Notes under the pieces: generated by a model
Database searches by the model: none
Seen by the model: only the letters and a program-made list of their open reading frames with translations
Told to the model about the DNA's origin: nothing
Part shown: one piece after another, positions 9,382-17,734 of the stretch
Numbering within the stretch: position 1 is the stretch's first letter
Layout of the letters: the number at the start of each line of letters is the position of its first letter
NCBI GenBank assembly: GCA_045537065.1
Contig: JAZSOT010000038.1
Location: 1 to 41,572 of the forward strand
Length of the DNA stretch: 41,572 bases
Source of the DNA: RGIG8709 sp045537065
Lineage (GTDB): Bacteria; Bacillota; Clostridia; Monoglobales; Monoglobaceae
Reading direction: 5' to 3'
Made by a program: the position numbers and the translations under genes

Positions 9382-9416
9382 AAAAAAGAGTTTAGCTTTT
9401 TCGCTAAACTCTTTTT
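9382..9416 (-). terminator. Strong terminator after gpmI
   Basis: GAGTTTAGC (9388-9396) pairs with GCTAAACTC (9403-9411), loop of six bases, extended by A/T pairs. On the - strand a run of six T follows (complement of 9382-9387). It lies just six bases past the gpmI stop and closes the pgk-tpiA-gpmI operon. Confidence 0.9.
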
Positions 9417-9422
9417 ATATTC

Positions 9423-10961
9423 TTATTTACGAACCAAAAGGCTCTCACCTGTCATAAGTTCTGGTTTATCAAGTCCCATTAAATCAAGCATTGTTGGAGC
9501 AAGATCTGCAAGTCTGCCGTTTTTAAGTTCCGCATTCTCTTCCCCTATCAAAACAAGAGGAACAACATTTGTTGAATGAGCTGTGAAAATATCCTTATTA
9601 TCATAATCAATCATCTGATCTGCGTTTCCGTGGTCAGCTGTGATAAGTGCTACACCGCCCATCTTCATTATTGCATCAACAGTTTTTCCAAGACATTCAT
9701 CAACGGCTTCAACAGCCTTAACTGCTGCATCAAAAACGCCTGTGTGACCAACCATATCACAGTTTGCATAGTTAAGAACTATAACGTCATATTCTCCGCT
9801 TTCAATTCTCTTAACAACCTCATCACAGACTAAATATGCACTCATTTCAGGCTGAAGGTCATAAGTTGCAACTTTAGGTGAATTTATAAGTGCTCTGTCT
9901 TCTCCGTCATATACATTTTCCACTCCGCCATTAAAGAAGAATGTTACATGAGCATATTTTTCAGTTTCTGCAATTCTGAGCTGTCTTAAACCTTTTTTAC
10001 TTATATACTCACCGAATGTATCTTCAAGTTTCTGTGGTTTAAATGCAACATCAACATTCGGCATCGATGCATCATATTGTGTCATACATACAAAATATGT
10101 TTTAAAATATTTTCTTTCAAAGCCTGAAAATTCTTCATCAACAATTGTTCTTGTTATTTCTCTTGCTCTGTCAGGTCTGAAGTTATAGAATATAACAGAG
10201 TCATTTTCAGAGATTTTTCCTAAAGCATTTCCATCTTTATCAGTTATTACTGTTGGAACAACAAATTCATCTGTTACTTCATCGTTATATGATTTTTTAA
10301 TGGCATCAACCGCTGAAGTATCTTTATTTCCTTCGCCGAGAACCATTGCAGAATATGCTTTTTCAACTCTTTCCCAACGATTGTCTCTGTCCATCGCATA
10401 ATATCTTCCCATAACTGATGCAATTTTACCTACACCGATTTCACGAATATTTTCAACCAAGCTTTCAGCAAAATCTGCACCTGATGTGGGCGGAACATCT
10501 CTTCCGTCTAAAAAGCCGTGAACATAAACTTCTTCAAGCCCATTTTTCTTCGCAAGCTCCAATAACCCATAAAGGTGTTTATTATGACTGTGAACTCCGC
10601 CATCTGACAGAAGACCCATAAGATGAAGTGCCGAATTATTCTTCTTACAATTTTCAACTGCCGCCATTAATGCTTCATTTTCAAAGAAATCACCATCTGT
10701 GATAGATTTCGTAATTCTTGTCAGTTCCTGATAAACAATTCTTCCTGCTCCGATATTTGTATGACCAACTTCAGAATTACCCATCTGTCCCTCAGGAAGA
10801 CCAACATCCATTCCTGATGCGTGAACAATGGAATTTGGATATTGTGATAAATATTTATCCATATTGGGAGTATTTGCAGAATAAATCGCATTTCCCTCAT
10901 GACGTTTATTAATACCAAATCCATCCATAATTATAAGTGCGTATGGTTTTTTATTACTCAT
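9423..10961 (-). CDS. gpmI: 2,3-bisphosphoglycerate-independent phosphoglycerate mutase
   Basis: Interconverts 3- and 2-phosphoglycerate in glycolysis through a phosphoserine intermediate, using two Mn2+. The 512-residue length is normal for GpmI. Visible motifs of the alkaline-phosphatase superfamily: MDGFG near the N terminus (metal-binding Asp12), MGNSEVGHTNIGAGR with the nucleophilic Ser63, HGFLDGRDVPP with substrate-binding residues, FRPDRAREI, NYANCDMVGHTG, and ADHGNAD near the C terminus. It is the last gene of the glycolytic operon, 72 bases after tpiA; that gap contains a large inverted repeat. The ATG has an AGAAAGG site. A second family of phosphoglycerate-mutase-like enzyme lies at 31962-33161. 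Confidence 0.97.
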   Translation of the reverse strand: MSNKKPYALIIMDGFGINKRHEGNAIYSANTPNMDKYLSQYPNSIVHASGMDVGLPEGQMGNSEVGHTNIGAGRIVYQELTRITKSITDGDFFENEALMAAVENCKKNNSALHLMGLLSDGGVHSHNKHLYGLLELAKKNGLEEVYVHGFLDGRDVPPTSGADFAESLVENIREIGVGKIASVMGRYYAMDRDNRWERVEKAYSAMVLGEGNKDTSAVDAIKKSYNDEVTDEFVVPTVITDKDGNALGKISENDSVIFYNFRPDRAREITRTIVDEEFSGFERKYFKTYFVCMTQYDASMPNVDVAFKPQKLEDTFGEYISKKGLRQLRIAETEKYAHVTFFFNGGVENVYDGEDRALINSPKVATYDLQPEMSAYLVCDEVVKRIESGEYDVIVLNYANCDMVGHTGVFDAAVKAVEAVDECLGKTVDAIMKMGGVALITADHGNADQMIDYDNKDIFTAHSTNVVPLVLIGEENAELKNGRLADLAPTMLDLMGLDKPELMTGESLLVRK

Positions 10962-10981
10962 CTTTTTCTACCTTTCTAAAA

Positions 10982-11015
10982 TTTAAAACACAAAGCAAAA
11001 ACTTTGTGTTTTAAA
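10982..11015 (-). promoter_or_regulatory. Perfect inverted repeat between tpiA and gpmI
   Basis: TTTAAAACACAAAG (10982-10995) and CTTTGTGTTTTAAA (11002-11015) form a perfect 14-bp stem with a six-base loop. On the - strand only a broken T run follows (AT-rich bases down to the gpmI SD). It may be a leaky terminator, an mRNA-stability or processing hairpin setting the tpiA:gpmI ratio. The structure is certain; the role is inferred. Confidence 0.6.
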
Positions 11016-11033
11016 AGTAATATAAATAAGAAT

Positions 11034-11786
11034 TTATTTTGCAGCTTCAACAATAACAGCAAAATCAGCAGGTTTTAAACTTGCACCGCCAATTAATCCG
11101 CCGTCAATATTTGGCTTTGAAAGAAGTTCTGCCGCATTTCCCGCATTCATACTGCCGCCATACTGAATACGGATGCTTTCAGCTGTAGCACCGTCATAAA
11201 GATTTTTAACAGTATCACGGATAATAGCACAAACCTCTTCTGCCTGGTCACAAGTTGCAGTTTTTCCTGTGCCGATAGCCCATACAGGCTCATATGCAAT
11301 AACGGATGCAGCTACATCCTTGGCATCAATCCCTAAAAGAGCAATTTTTGTCTGACGGCGAACAGTCTCTTCCATAATTCCCTGCTCTCTTTCAGTCAGT
11401 GTTTCACCAACACAGATAATTGGTGTGAGACCTGCTTTAATAGCAGCAATTGTTCTCTTGTTTACTGTTTCATCAGTTTCTCCAAAATACTGTCTTCTTT
11501 CAGAGTGACCAATAACAACATATTTAACTCCAATTTCTGTAAGCATATTGCCTGCAATTTCTCCTGTGAAAGCACCACTTTCTTCAAAGTGAACATTCTG
11601 TGCACCAACCTTAATATTTGTACCCTCTGCAGCCTTTAAAGCTCTTTCAAGGCAAACAGCTGTTGGACAAACAACAACATCACAAGCAGCCCCGCTTACT
11701 TTTTCAGATATTTCCTTAACTAAATTTTCTGCTTCAGCCGGAGTCTTATTCATTTTCCAGTTTCCGGCAATAATCTTTTTTCTCAT
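11034..11786 (-). CDS. tpiA: Triosephosphate isomerase
   Basis: Interconverts dihydroxyacetone phosphate and glyceraldehyde 3-phosphate in the cytoplasm. The 250-residue TIM barrel has all catalytic residues: Lys11 in GNWKMNK, His94 in VIGHSERR, Glu166 in YEPVWAIGTG, and the phosphate-binding segments YGGSMNAGNA and GGLIGGASL near the C terminus. Flexible loop 6 (AIGTGKTA) is intact. It lies 24 bases downstream of pgk and 72 bases upstream of gpmI on the same strand, so it is the middle gene of a glycolytic operon. Confidence 0.98.
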   Translation of the reverse strand: MRKKIIAGNWKMNKTPAEAENLVKEISEKVSGAACDVVVCPTAVCLERALKAAEGTNIKVGAQNVHFEESGAFTGEIAGNMLTEIGVKYVVIGHSERRQYFGETDETVNKRTIAAIKAGLTPIICVGETLTEREQGIMEETVRRQTKIALLGIDAKDVAASVIAYEPVWAIGTGKTATCDQAEEVCAIIRDTVKNLYDGATAESIRIQYGGSMNAGNAAELLSKPNIDGGLIGGASLKPADFAVIVEAAK

Positions 11787-11810
11787 TGTTAATACTCCTC
11801 CAAAACATTT

Positions 11811-12998
11811 TTATCTGTCGTTTAATGCAACAATACCTGGTAAGTCTTTTCCTTCAAGGAATTCAAGTGACGCTCCGCCACCTGTTGAAATGTGGCTCAT
11901 CTTTTCACCAAGGCCTGCCTGATTAACAGCAGCAACACTGTCGCCGCCGCCGATAATTGTTGTTGCATCAAGGTCCGCAAGAACATTTGCAATTGCATTT
12001 GTTCCTTTTGCAAAGTTTGACATTTCAAAAACGCCCATTGGTCCGTTCCATACGACAGTTTTTGCATTCTTTAATGAATCAGAGAAAAGCTTTATTGTCT
12101 TAGGACCGATATCAAGACCCATCCATTCATCTTCGATTCCATTTTCTGAAACCTTGCTTTCTGCATTATTATCAAATTCTTTTGCAACAACTGTATCAAC
12201 AGGAATTAAAAGCTTAATACCTTTAGCGTCAGCTTTTTCCATCATTTCCTTTGCATATTCAATATAATCTTCTTCGAGTAAAGAATTACCAACATTAAGA
12301 CCCTTAGCTTTCATAAAGGTATATGCCATACCACCGCCAATGATCAATGTGTCAACCTTTTCTAAAAGGTTGTTAATAACAGAAATCTTTGATGAAACTT
12401 TTGAACCGCCAAGAACTGCAACCAAAGGTCTTACAGGACTGTTTACAGCATTTCCCAAAAATTCAATTTCTTTATCAATGAGGTATCCGCTAACTGCTGT
12501 GTCAAGATAATTTGTAACACCAACATTTGAACAATGTGCTCTGTGAGCTGTACCAAAAGCATCGTTAACAAATATTTCTGCAAGTGATGCAAGTTCTTTG
12601 CTGAATTCATCAACATTCTTTGTTTCTTCTGCTCTGTATCTTGTATTTTCAAGAAGAACGATGTCACCATCATTCATTTCGGCAACTGCTTTTTTCGCAT
12701 TTTCGCCAACAACATTATCGTCAGCTGCAAAAATAACATCTTTTCCTAAATGAGCTGATAAGCTCTTTGCAACAGGCGCAAGTGAAAGTTCAGGCTTTGC
12801 CTCACCCTTTGGTTTTCCCATATGTGAACATAAAATAACCTTTGCTCCATCTCCTGCAAGTTTTTTAATAGTTGGAAGTGCACCGATTATTCTTGTTTCA
12901 TCTGTAATTTTGCCTTCCTGAATCGGAACATTGAAATCACAACGAACAAGGACTCTCTTGCCTTTTACCTGAATATCATCTACAGTTTTTTTGTTCAT
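11811..12998 (-). CDS. pgk: Phosphoglycerate kinase
   Basis: Transfers phosphate from 1,3-bisphosphoglycerate to ADP, the first ATP-yielding step of glycolysis. The 395-residue length is standard. Visible: KRVLVRCDFNVP near residues 14-25, the N-domain substrate-binding segment ILCSHMGKPKGE, VNDAFGTAHRAH, AVLGGSKVSSKI, the nucleotide-binding WNGPMGVFE, and GGGDSVAAV with TGGGASLEFLEG in the C domain. It is first in the pgk-tpiA-gpmI operon, with a good promoter 47 bases upstream and a GGAGG site before ATG. No gapA or eno accompanies it, so the operon is partial compared with the gapA-pgk-tpi-gpm-eno order of many Firmicutes. Confidence 0.98.
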   Translation of the reverse strand: MNKKTVDDIQVKGKRVLVRCDFNVPIQEGKITDETRIIGALPTIKKLAGDGAKVILCSHMGKPKGEAKPELSLAPVAKSLSAHLGKDVIFAADDNVVGENAKKAVAEMNDGDIVLLENTRYRAEETKNVDEFSKELASLAEIFVNDAFGTAHRAHCSNVGVTNYLDTAVSGYLIDKEIEFLGNAVNSPVRPLVAVLGGSKVSSKISVINNLLEKVDTLIIGGGMAYTFMKAKGLNVGNSLLEEDYIEYAKEMMEKADAKGIKLLIPVDTVVAKEFDNNAESKVSENGIEDEWMGLDIGPKTIKLFSDSLKNAKTVVWNGPMGVFEMSNFAKGTNAIANVLADLDATTIIGGGDSVAAVNQAGLGEKMSHISTGGGASLEFLEGKDLPGIVALNDR

Positions 12999-13044
12999 AA
13001 CTTTTTCCTCCGTATATTTAAATTTTAATTATTAACTATCCATT

Positions 13045-13073
13045 ATTTTACTCTATTTTGTTAAAATTATCAA
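13045..13073 (-). promoter_or_regulatory. Promoter of pgk-tpiA-gpmI operon
   Basis: On the - strand TTGATA (complement of 13068-13073), a 17-base spacer, then TAAAAT (complement of 13045-13050). Each hexamer has one mismatch to the vegetative consensus and spacing is ideal. It lies 47 bases upstream of the pgk ATG, with AGGAGG-like SD between. Confidence 0.8.
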
Positions 13074-13104
13074 GCGTTTTTGTTAATTTTTTCTCAATCA
13101 TTCT

Positions 13105-13126
13105 AAAAATCATATATAATATATGA
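13105..13126 (-). terminator. Weak terminator candidate after polysaccharide deacetylase gene
   Basis: TCATATA (13110-13116) pairs with TATATGA (13120-13126), a 3-base loop, followed on the - strand by five T. The stem has only two G:C pairs. It is placed correctly to end the long 22923-13143 transcript just ahead of the pgk promoter, but read-through seems likely. Confidence 0.4.
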
Positions 13127-13142
13127 ATAAGACCATTTTAAA

Positions 13143-13964
13143 TTAATTTTTTGTATTCAATATTGCCTTATTAATTATATCTATTAAATCAAGCTCCGAC
13201 ATATCTCCTCTTACTGTCAGTCTCCTGATATTTTTAAGCCCCTCTTTTTTGGTATTTGCAAGATATATTTCTTCACTTGATGAATCATAAACCTTAATCT
13301 GCATTTTATATCCCGCATACCCTATCAAAGTGTCTGTATCCTCTCTGTAACCCCCATAAGGATAGGCAAATGTATAACAGTATTTCTGCAAATTCTTCTC
13401 AATAAGATACTTTGAAAATCTTATTTCCTTTTGAAGTTCTGCAGTTGTGAGTCCCGTTATATCTTTATGAGAATGAGTATGGGAATTAATTTCTATAAGC
13501 CCGCTGTCCTGCATCTCCCTTGCTTGTTCCCACGAAAAATGCGGATATGAAACCGTTCCCATTTCAGGTGTATGTCCAACAGTTGAAGTTACAACAAAAA
13601 TAGCCGCCGGAACATTGTATTTTTTAAGCACGGGATATGCTACCTCGAAGTTACTTAAATACCCGTCATCAAAGGTGATTATAATTGGATTTTCAGGAAG
13701 AGTTTTATTTCCCGTTACATATGCATAATAATCAGACAGCTTGATAGGATTAAACCCAAAGCTGATTAGTGTTTTTATATGATTTTCAAAAAGCTCTGGT
13801 GTTATATTTGCACTTACTGTGCTTTCAGGGTATTCCTCTGCTAAATTATGATACATCAAAACAGGAACAACCACTTCCGGCTCATCATTTGAATATATAT
13901 TTATATTTGCAACGCATAAAATCAAAACCATAATAAATAAAATACTTTTTTTGACAATGTTCAT
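13143..13964 (-). CDS. Secreted or membrane-anchored polysaccharide deacetylase
   Basis: A NodB-homology (carbohydrate esterase 4) enzyme of 273 residues, acting on extracellular N-acetylated glycan such as peptidoglycan; substrate not determinable. Residues 1-25 form a signal peptide or N-terminal anchor (KKSILFIMVLILCVANINIY); the Cys there has no proper lipobox. NodB motifs: TFDDGY with Asp99/Asp100, SHTHSH with the zinc ligands His162 and His166, and FAYPYGGY. The MYHNLAE segment at 37-43 is common in this subgroup. The ATG follows an AGAGGT site. It starts 15 bases after rho and closes the long operon, so it probably shares that transcript. Confidence 0.9.
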   Translation of the reverse strand: MNIVKKSILFIMVLILCVANINIYSNDEPEVVVPVLMYHNLAEEYPESTVSANITPELFENHIKTLISFGFNPIKLSDYYAYVTGNKTLPENPIIITFDDGYLSNFEVAYPVLKKYNVPAAIFVVTSTVGHTPEMGTVSYPHFSWEQAREMQDSGLIEINSHTHSHKDITGLTTAELQKEIRFSKYLIEKNLQKYCYTFAYPYGGYREDTDTLIGYAGYKMQIKVYDSSSEEIYLANTKKEGLKNIRRLTVRGDMSELDLIDIINKAILNTKN

Positions 13965-13979
13965 ACGTCTGACCTCTTA

Positions 13980-15266
13980 TTACTTAAAAATTTTTGAAAT
14001 ATTATCCATAAAAGCATTATTATCCGATGTCCTCACAAGCCTGTTTATAATTTCTTCTGTGGCATCCTGAGAATTTTGATTACTAAATGCTTTTCTTATA
14101 CCCCACACAGTTTCTATTTCTTTTTTTGACATTAAAAGTTCTTCTTTTCTTGTACCTGACTTTGCAATATCCACAGCAGGAAAGATGCGTTTTTCCTGCA
14201 TTTTTCTGTCAAGATGAACTTCCATATTGCCTGTTCCTTTAAATTCTTCAAATATCACATCATCCATTCGGCTTCCGGTTTCAATTAAAGCTGTTGCAAG
14301 AATTGTTAGGCTTCCACCCTCTTCAACATTTCTTGCAGCACCAAAAAATCTTTTAGGCTTAAAAAGTGCTCCGGGGTCAAGACCGCCTGACAGGGTTCTT
14401 CCCGATGGATTAACTGTAAGGTTATATGCTCTTGAAAGTCTTGTTATGCTGTCAAGCAAAATAACAACATCCTTTTTATGTTCAACCAGTCGTTTTGCTC
14501 TTTCAAGAACTATTTCAGCAACCTTTGTGTGGTTTTGTGGCTCTTCATCAAAGGTTGAAAAAATAACGTCTCCCTTTATGCTTCTTTGCATATCTGTAAC
14601 CTCTTCCGGTCTTTCATCAATCAAAAGAACTATAAGTTTTACTTCCGGATGATTTGTTGTTATGCTATTTGCTATACTTTTTAGAAGAGTTGTTTTTCCT
14701 GCTTTTGGAGGAGCAACAATAATGCCTCTTTGCCCCTTGCCTATAGGAGCAATCAAATCAATAAGACGCATAGAAAAATCATTTCTGTCCCCTTCTAGTC
14801 TCAGCCTTTCATCAGGGTAAATCGGGGTTAGGTCTTCAAACGGTTTTCTGTGTATAGAAACATCAACCTTATCTCCGTTAACTGTCTGAACATATAAAAG
14901 CGCCTCATATCTTTCCCCTTCGTGTTGCATTCTGGAATTACCCACAATATAGTCACCGGTTTTAAGATTAAATCTTCTTATCTGGTTTGACGGAACATAA
15001 ATATCCCCTGTTCCTGACTGATAGTTATCACATCTTAAAAAACCAAAACCATCGGCTAAAACTTCAAGGACTCCCTCTACGAGATTTGTTTTTTTCTTTG
15101 AATCAGTCTCTGCAGTTTCAACGTTTTTAGCATCTTTTTCGGTATCATTTAAGGCTTTTATCAAATCGTCCTTTTTCAGGCTGCTTATATTTTTTATATT
15201 ACGCTCTTTCGCTAAGTCTCGTAGCTCTTTTACTTTAAGCTTATTATAATCTGTTTCATTTGCCAT
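13980..15266 (-). CDS. rho: Transcription termination factor Rho
   Basis: Hexameric RNA-dependent ATPase that terminates transcription. With the chosen start it is 428 residues. In order: Rho_N domain (LKVKELRDLAKERNI near 6-20), a Lys/Asp-rich linker, a cold-shock-like RNA-binding domain (GFGFLRCDNY, GDIYVPSNQIRRF), then the ATPase core with Walker A APPKAGKTT, Walker B-type VVILLDSITRLSRAYN, and LIDERPEEVTDMQR. The frame stays open upstream to a TTG at 15299, but MANETDYNK at 15266 has an AGGATGTG site ten bases upstream and fits the family start. The start overlaps the CvpA-like gene by 11 bases. Intact. Confidence 0.96.
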   Translation of the reverse strand: MANETDYNKLKVKELRDLAKERNIKNISSLKKDDLIKALNDTEKDAKNVETAETDSKKKTNLVEGVLEVLADGFGFLRCDNYQSGTGDIYVPSNQIRRFNLKTGDYIVGNSRMQHEGERYEALLYVQTVNGDKVDVSIHRKPFEDLTPIYPDERLRLEGDRNDFSMRLIDLIAPIGKGQRGIIVAPPKAGKTTLLKSIANSITTNHPEVKLIVLLIDERPEEVTDMQRSIKGDVIFSTFDEEPQNHTKVAEIVLERAKRLVEHKKDVVILLDSITRLSRAYNLTVNPSGRTLSGGLDPGALFKPKRFFGAARNVEEGGSLTILATALIETGSRMDDVIFEEFKGTGNMEVHLDRKMQEKRIFPAVDIAKSGTRKEELLMSKKEIETVWGIRKAFSNQNSQDATEEIINRLVRTSDNNAFMDNISKIFK

Positions 15267-15867
15267 TAAATTTAAGCACATCCTTTCCAAGAATATCAAC
15301 GATTATATTTTCTGTATAAAACTTATTAGCTATATGGGATTTATTTATATTATCAACAATTTTATCGCTTTCAGCGCTTGGTACAAAAATCAAAATCGAG
15401 AAAATAATATAAAGGATTAAAATACTCTTAAGACCTCCAAAAACTGCTCCGCCTACTCTGTTTACAGATGAAATAACCGGAAGCTTTGCCACAATGTTCA
15501 AACACCTTGATATAACAGCAAGTAAAATTCTTGAAATAACAAGCACAAGCAAAAAAGCTAAAATATTAATTAAAAAGCTGGAAACCATACCGCTTGCCAC
15601 ATCATTGACTGAAGACAAAAAGACCTTTTCAAGTAAGCTTTCGCTACTTACCTCCTCTATATGAATTTTATCTGCTATTTTTCCTACATAGTCTAGAATC
15701 ATCTGATTTCCAGACAAAGCCTTTGAAACATATGGATAAATAAGAACAGATAGTCCTATTGATATAAAATACGACAAAAAACCAAAAACAGTTCTTATAA
15801 GACCTGACCTGTAACCAAACCAAACAAACAAAAGTACAAAAGCAAAAACAAAAATATCTGCTATCAT
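15256..15867 (-). CDS. CvpA family membrane protein
   Basis: A 203-residue integral membrane protein of the CvpA/colicin V production family. Four hydrophobic segments are visible: the N terminus (MIADIFVFAFVLLFVWFGY), about 30-50, about 100-125 and a C-terminal segment (LKSILILYIIFSILIFV). The glycine-bearing G-Y-R-S-G-L turn after helix 1 and the RVGGAVFGGLKS segment before the last helix are family hallmarks. Members are linked to envelope functions, but no activity is established. Start moved from the TTG at 15885 to ATG at 15867: the TTG lies inside TTGGAGGG, which itself is the SD, ten bases from the ATG. It overlaps rho and follows the DUF5711 gene by 18 bases. Confidence 0.85.
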   Translation of the reverse strand: MIADIFVFAFVLLFVWFGYRSGLIRTVFGFLSYFISIGLSVLIYPYVSKALSGNQMILDYVGKIADKIHIEEVSSESLLEKVFLSSVNDVASGMVSSFLINILAFLLVLVISRILLAVISRCLNIVAKLPVISSVNRVGGAVFGGLKSILILYIIFSILIFVPSAESDKIVDNINKSHIANKFYTENIIVDILGKDVLKFNGK

Positions 15868-15885
15868 ATATAAATTTCCCTCCAA

Positions 15886-16962
15886 TTAATTAATATCATA
15901 AAGCACTGCCTTATTTCCGCCGATTAAGACGGCTTTTCTTCTGCCTTTATATATCTTTATGGAGCTTATTTCGTTCTTCATTTCTTTCTTATGTTTAACC
16001 TTTCCCGAGGGCATAACAGAATAAAGATTTTTCTGAACGGAAAATAAAATTATTTCTCCTTTTACGTCAGCTGCATTTATCTGTCCCGGTGCTTCAAATG
16101 TACCTCTTAATTTCCCTGACCCTGAATAACTTTCAAAAACCGTGTTATTTACATTACCCTTAAAAGCAAGAACAAGATTATGTACATTATCAATATTATA
16201 ATAAATCAGAGAACGACCGTCATAATTAACCTCAAACTTCTTCTTTCCTTTTGGTGAAAAGCCAAACAAATGAGTATCAGAAAGTGCAGTAAAGCTTTCA
16301 TCATCATTAAATTTAATGGCAGAAAATAAAATATTTTCATTCTCGGAACATACTGTTTCCTTTTCCTTTTTTGTTTTAAAAAGTATAATCTTTGAAACTA
16401 TTTCTTTTCCCTCTGTGTGAACCTGAGAAACAACAACATTATTCTTTGCAGAAATATCAATGTCAGCTATATATCCTGACCCGCTATACCATTTATAAAT
16501 TTCCTTGCCTTTTGACGAGAACATAGTCAGCATACCCTTATAGCCCGTTTTTTCTGTTACAACTGCAAAATATCCTTTTTTATTTACCTTTGCACAAAGA
16601 ATAGAATTAGGCATATTATATTTTAATATTTGTTTATCATTTTTATATAAGTAAACGCCTGTTCCGTTAAAGTCAAAAATTAATGCATAATCTCCTGATA
16701 CAGACACACCGGGGTTTGAAATGCCTGTTACCGCACTCCATCTTTCATCCCCTGAATTGGTTATAGCCTTTATTTCCTCATTGTTTATAAATAAAACATC
16801 ATTTTTAAGATTTTCAAGTCTATATGATATTCCGTGCTGAAAATTAAGTTCTTTAATAACTGTACGATTTAAAAGTCCCGGAAGTATATCCGTTGCAAAT
16901 ATAACTGCAAGAATTGCCGCAAGGCTGGCAAGAACAATTATAAGTCGTTTTTTGTTTATCAT
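15886..16962 (-). CDS. DUF5711-type membrane-anchored beta-propeller protein
   Basis: A 358-residue protein with one N-terminal membrane helix (residues 6-24, LIIVLASLAAILAVIFA) and a long extracytoplasmic part. The latter consists of repeated beta-rich units of 35-45 residues with aromatic and Gly positions (for example SGDYALIFDFNGTGVYLY, KKGYFAVVTEKTG, NENILFSAIKF), as in WD40/PQQ-like propellers. It resembles the DUF5711 family of Clostridia; no function is known. The ATG is preceded by AGGAGGGT, and it starts 12 bases after truA. Its position between truA and the CvpA-like gene suggests an envelope role, which is inference only. Confidence 0.7.
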   Translation of the reverse strand: MINKKRLIIVLASLAAILAVIFATDILPGLLNRTVIKELNFQHGISYRLENLKNDVLFINNEEIKAITNSGDERWSAVTGISNPGVSVSGDYALIFDFNGTGVYLYKNDKQILKYNMPNSILCAKVNKKGYFAVVTEKTGYKGMLTMFSSKGKEIYKWYSGSGYIADIDISAKNNVVVSQVHTEGKEIVSKIILFKTKKEKETVCSENENILFSAIKFNDDESFTALSDTHLFGFSPKGKKKFEVNYDGRSLIYYNIDNVHNLVLAFKGNVNNTVFESYSGSGKLRGTFEAPGQINAADVKGEIILFSVQKNLYSVMPSGKVKHKKEMKNEISSIKIYKGRRKAVLIGGNKAVLYDIN

Positions 16963-16974
16963 ATAAACCCTCCT

Positions 16975-17721
16975 TTAATAGAATACCTTTGCAAGGTGCA
17001 ATCCCATAGGCGGAGCAGTTTCTCCTGCCATTTTTCTATCCTTACTCTCAATAATTTTTTTAATATCACTGGGATTAATTTTCCCTGTTCCAACATCGCA
17101 TAAGGTTCCCACAATAATTCTCACCATATTGTAAAGGTAAGCATTTGCCTCAATGGAAACAACAATCTCTGAATCCCATTCTCTGCTCTTTTCAACATCA
17201 AGAGAAAAAACCTCTCTCACAGTGGTTTTCTGTGACCCGCCGGCTGCCATAAAAGAAGAAAAATCATATTCTCCCACAAAATACTTTGCAGCTTCTTTCA
17301 TTTTATTCAAATCAAGTTTATACGGGAAATCCCAGCTATATCTGCCGGTAAAGGGATTAGGAATTTTAGAATTATGTATTCTGTAGATATATCTTTTTCC
17401 ATTTGACGAATATCTGGCATTAAAATCATCAGGAACATAAATTGCGGAAATTGCAGAGATATAATTATTTTTAAGATTATTATTGAACGCAAACGGAAAT
17501 TTTTCCACGGGAATCTTAGAATCTGTAAAAAAATTAAAAACATATTCAAGAGCATGAACACCTGCATCTGTTCTGCTGCAACCAGTTACCTTTATTTCCT
17601 CACCTGTCAGCTTTTTTAAGGTGTTTTCAACGGTTTCCTGAACAGTTACTCCGTTTTTCTGTGTCTGCCAACCATGAAACTCTGTTCCGTCATACATAAT
17701 TTTCATAGCAATATTATGCAT
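16975..17721 (-). CDS. truA: tRNA pseudouridine(38-40) synthase TruA
   Basis: Isomerises uridines 38-40 in the anticodon arm of many tRNAs. The 248-residue length is typical. Key motifs: YDGTEFHGWQTQ (10-21), the catalytic Asp52 in GCSRTDAGVHA, Arg/Tyr-rich KRYIYRI around 129-135, and FLYNM-type YLYNMVRIIVGTL near 200. The C-terminal GETAPPMGLHL is also characteristic. It starts with ATG after GAGAGG, 13 bases downstream of ecfT; the ecfA1-ecfA2-ecfT-truA order is common in Firmicutes. Confidence 0.97.
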   Translation of the reverse strand: MHNIAMKIMYDGTEFHGWQTQKNGVTVQETVENTLKKLTGEEIKVTGCSRTDAGVHALEYVFNFFTDSKIPVEKFPFAFNNNLKNNYISAISAIYVPDDFNARYSSNGKRYIYRIHNSKIPNPFTGRYSWDFPYKLDLNKMKEAAKYFVGEYDFSSFMAAGGSQKTTVREVFSLDVEKSREWDSEIVVSIEANAYLYNMVRIIVGTLCDVGTGKINPSDIKKIIESKDRKMAGETAPPMGLHLAKVFY

Positions 17722-17734
17722 ATTTATGACCTCT

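Noticed and set aside
15867..15885. TTG at 15885 as start of the CvpA-like gene
   Set aside because: The TTG is part of TTGGAGGG, the SD for ATG 15867.
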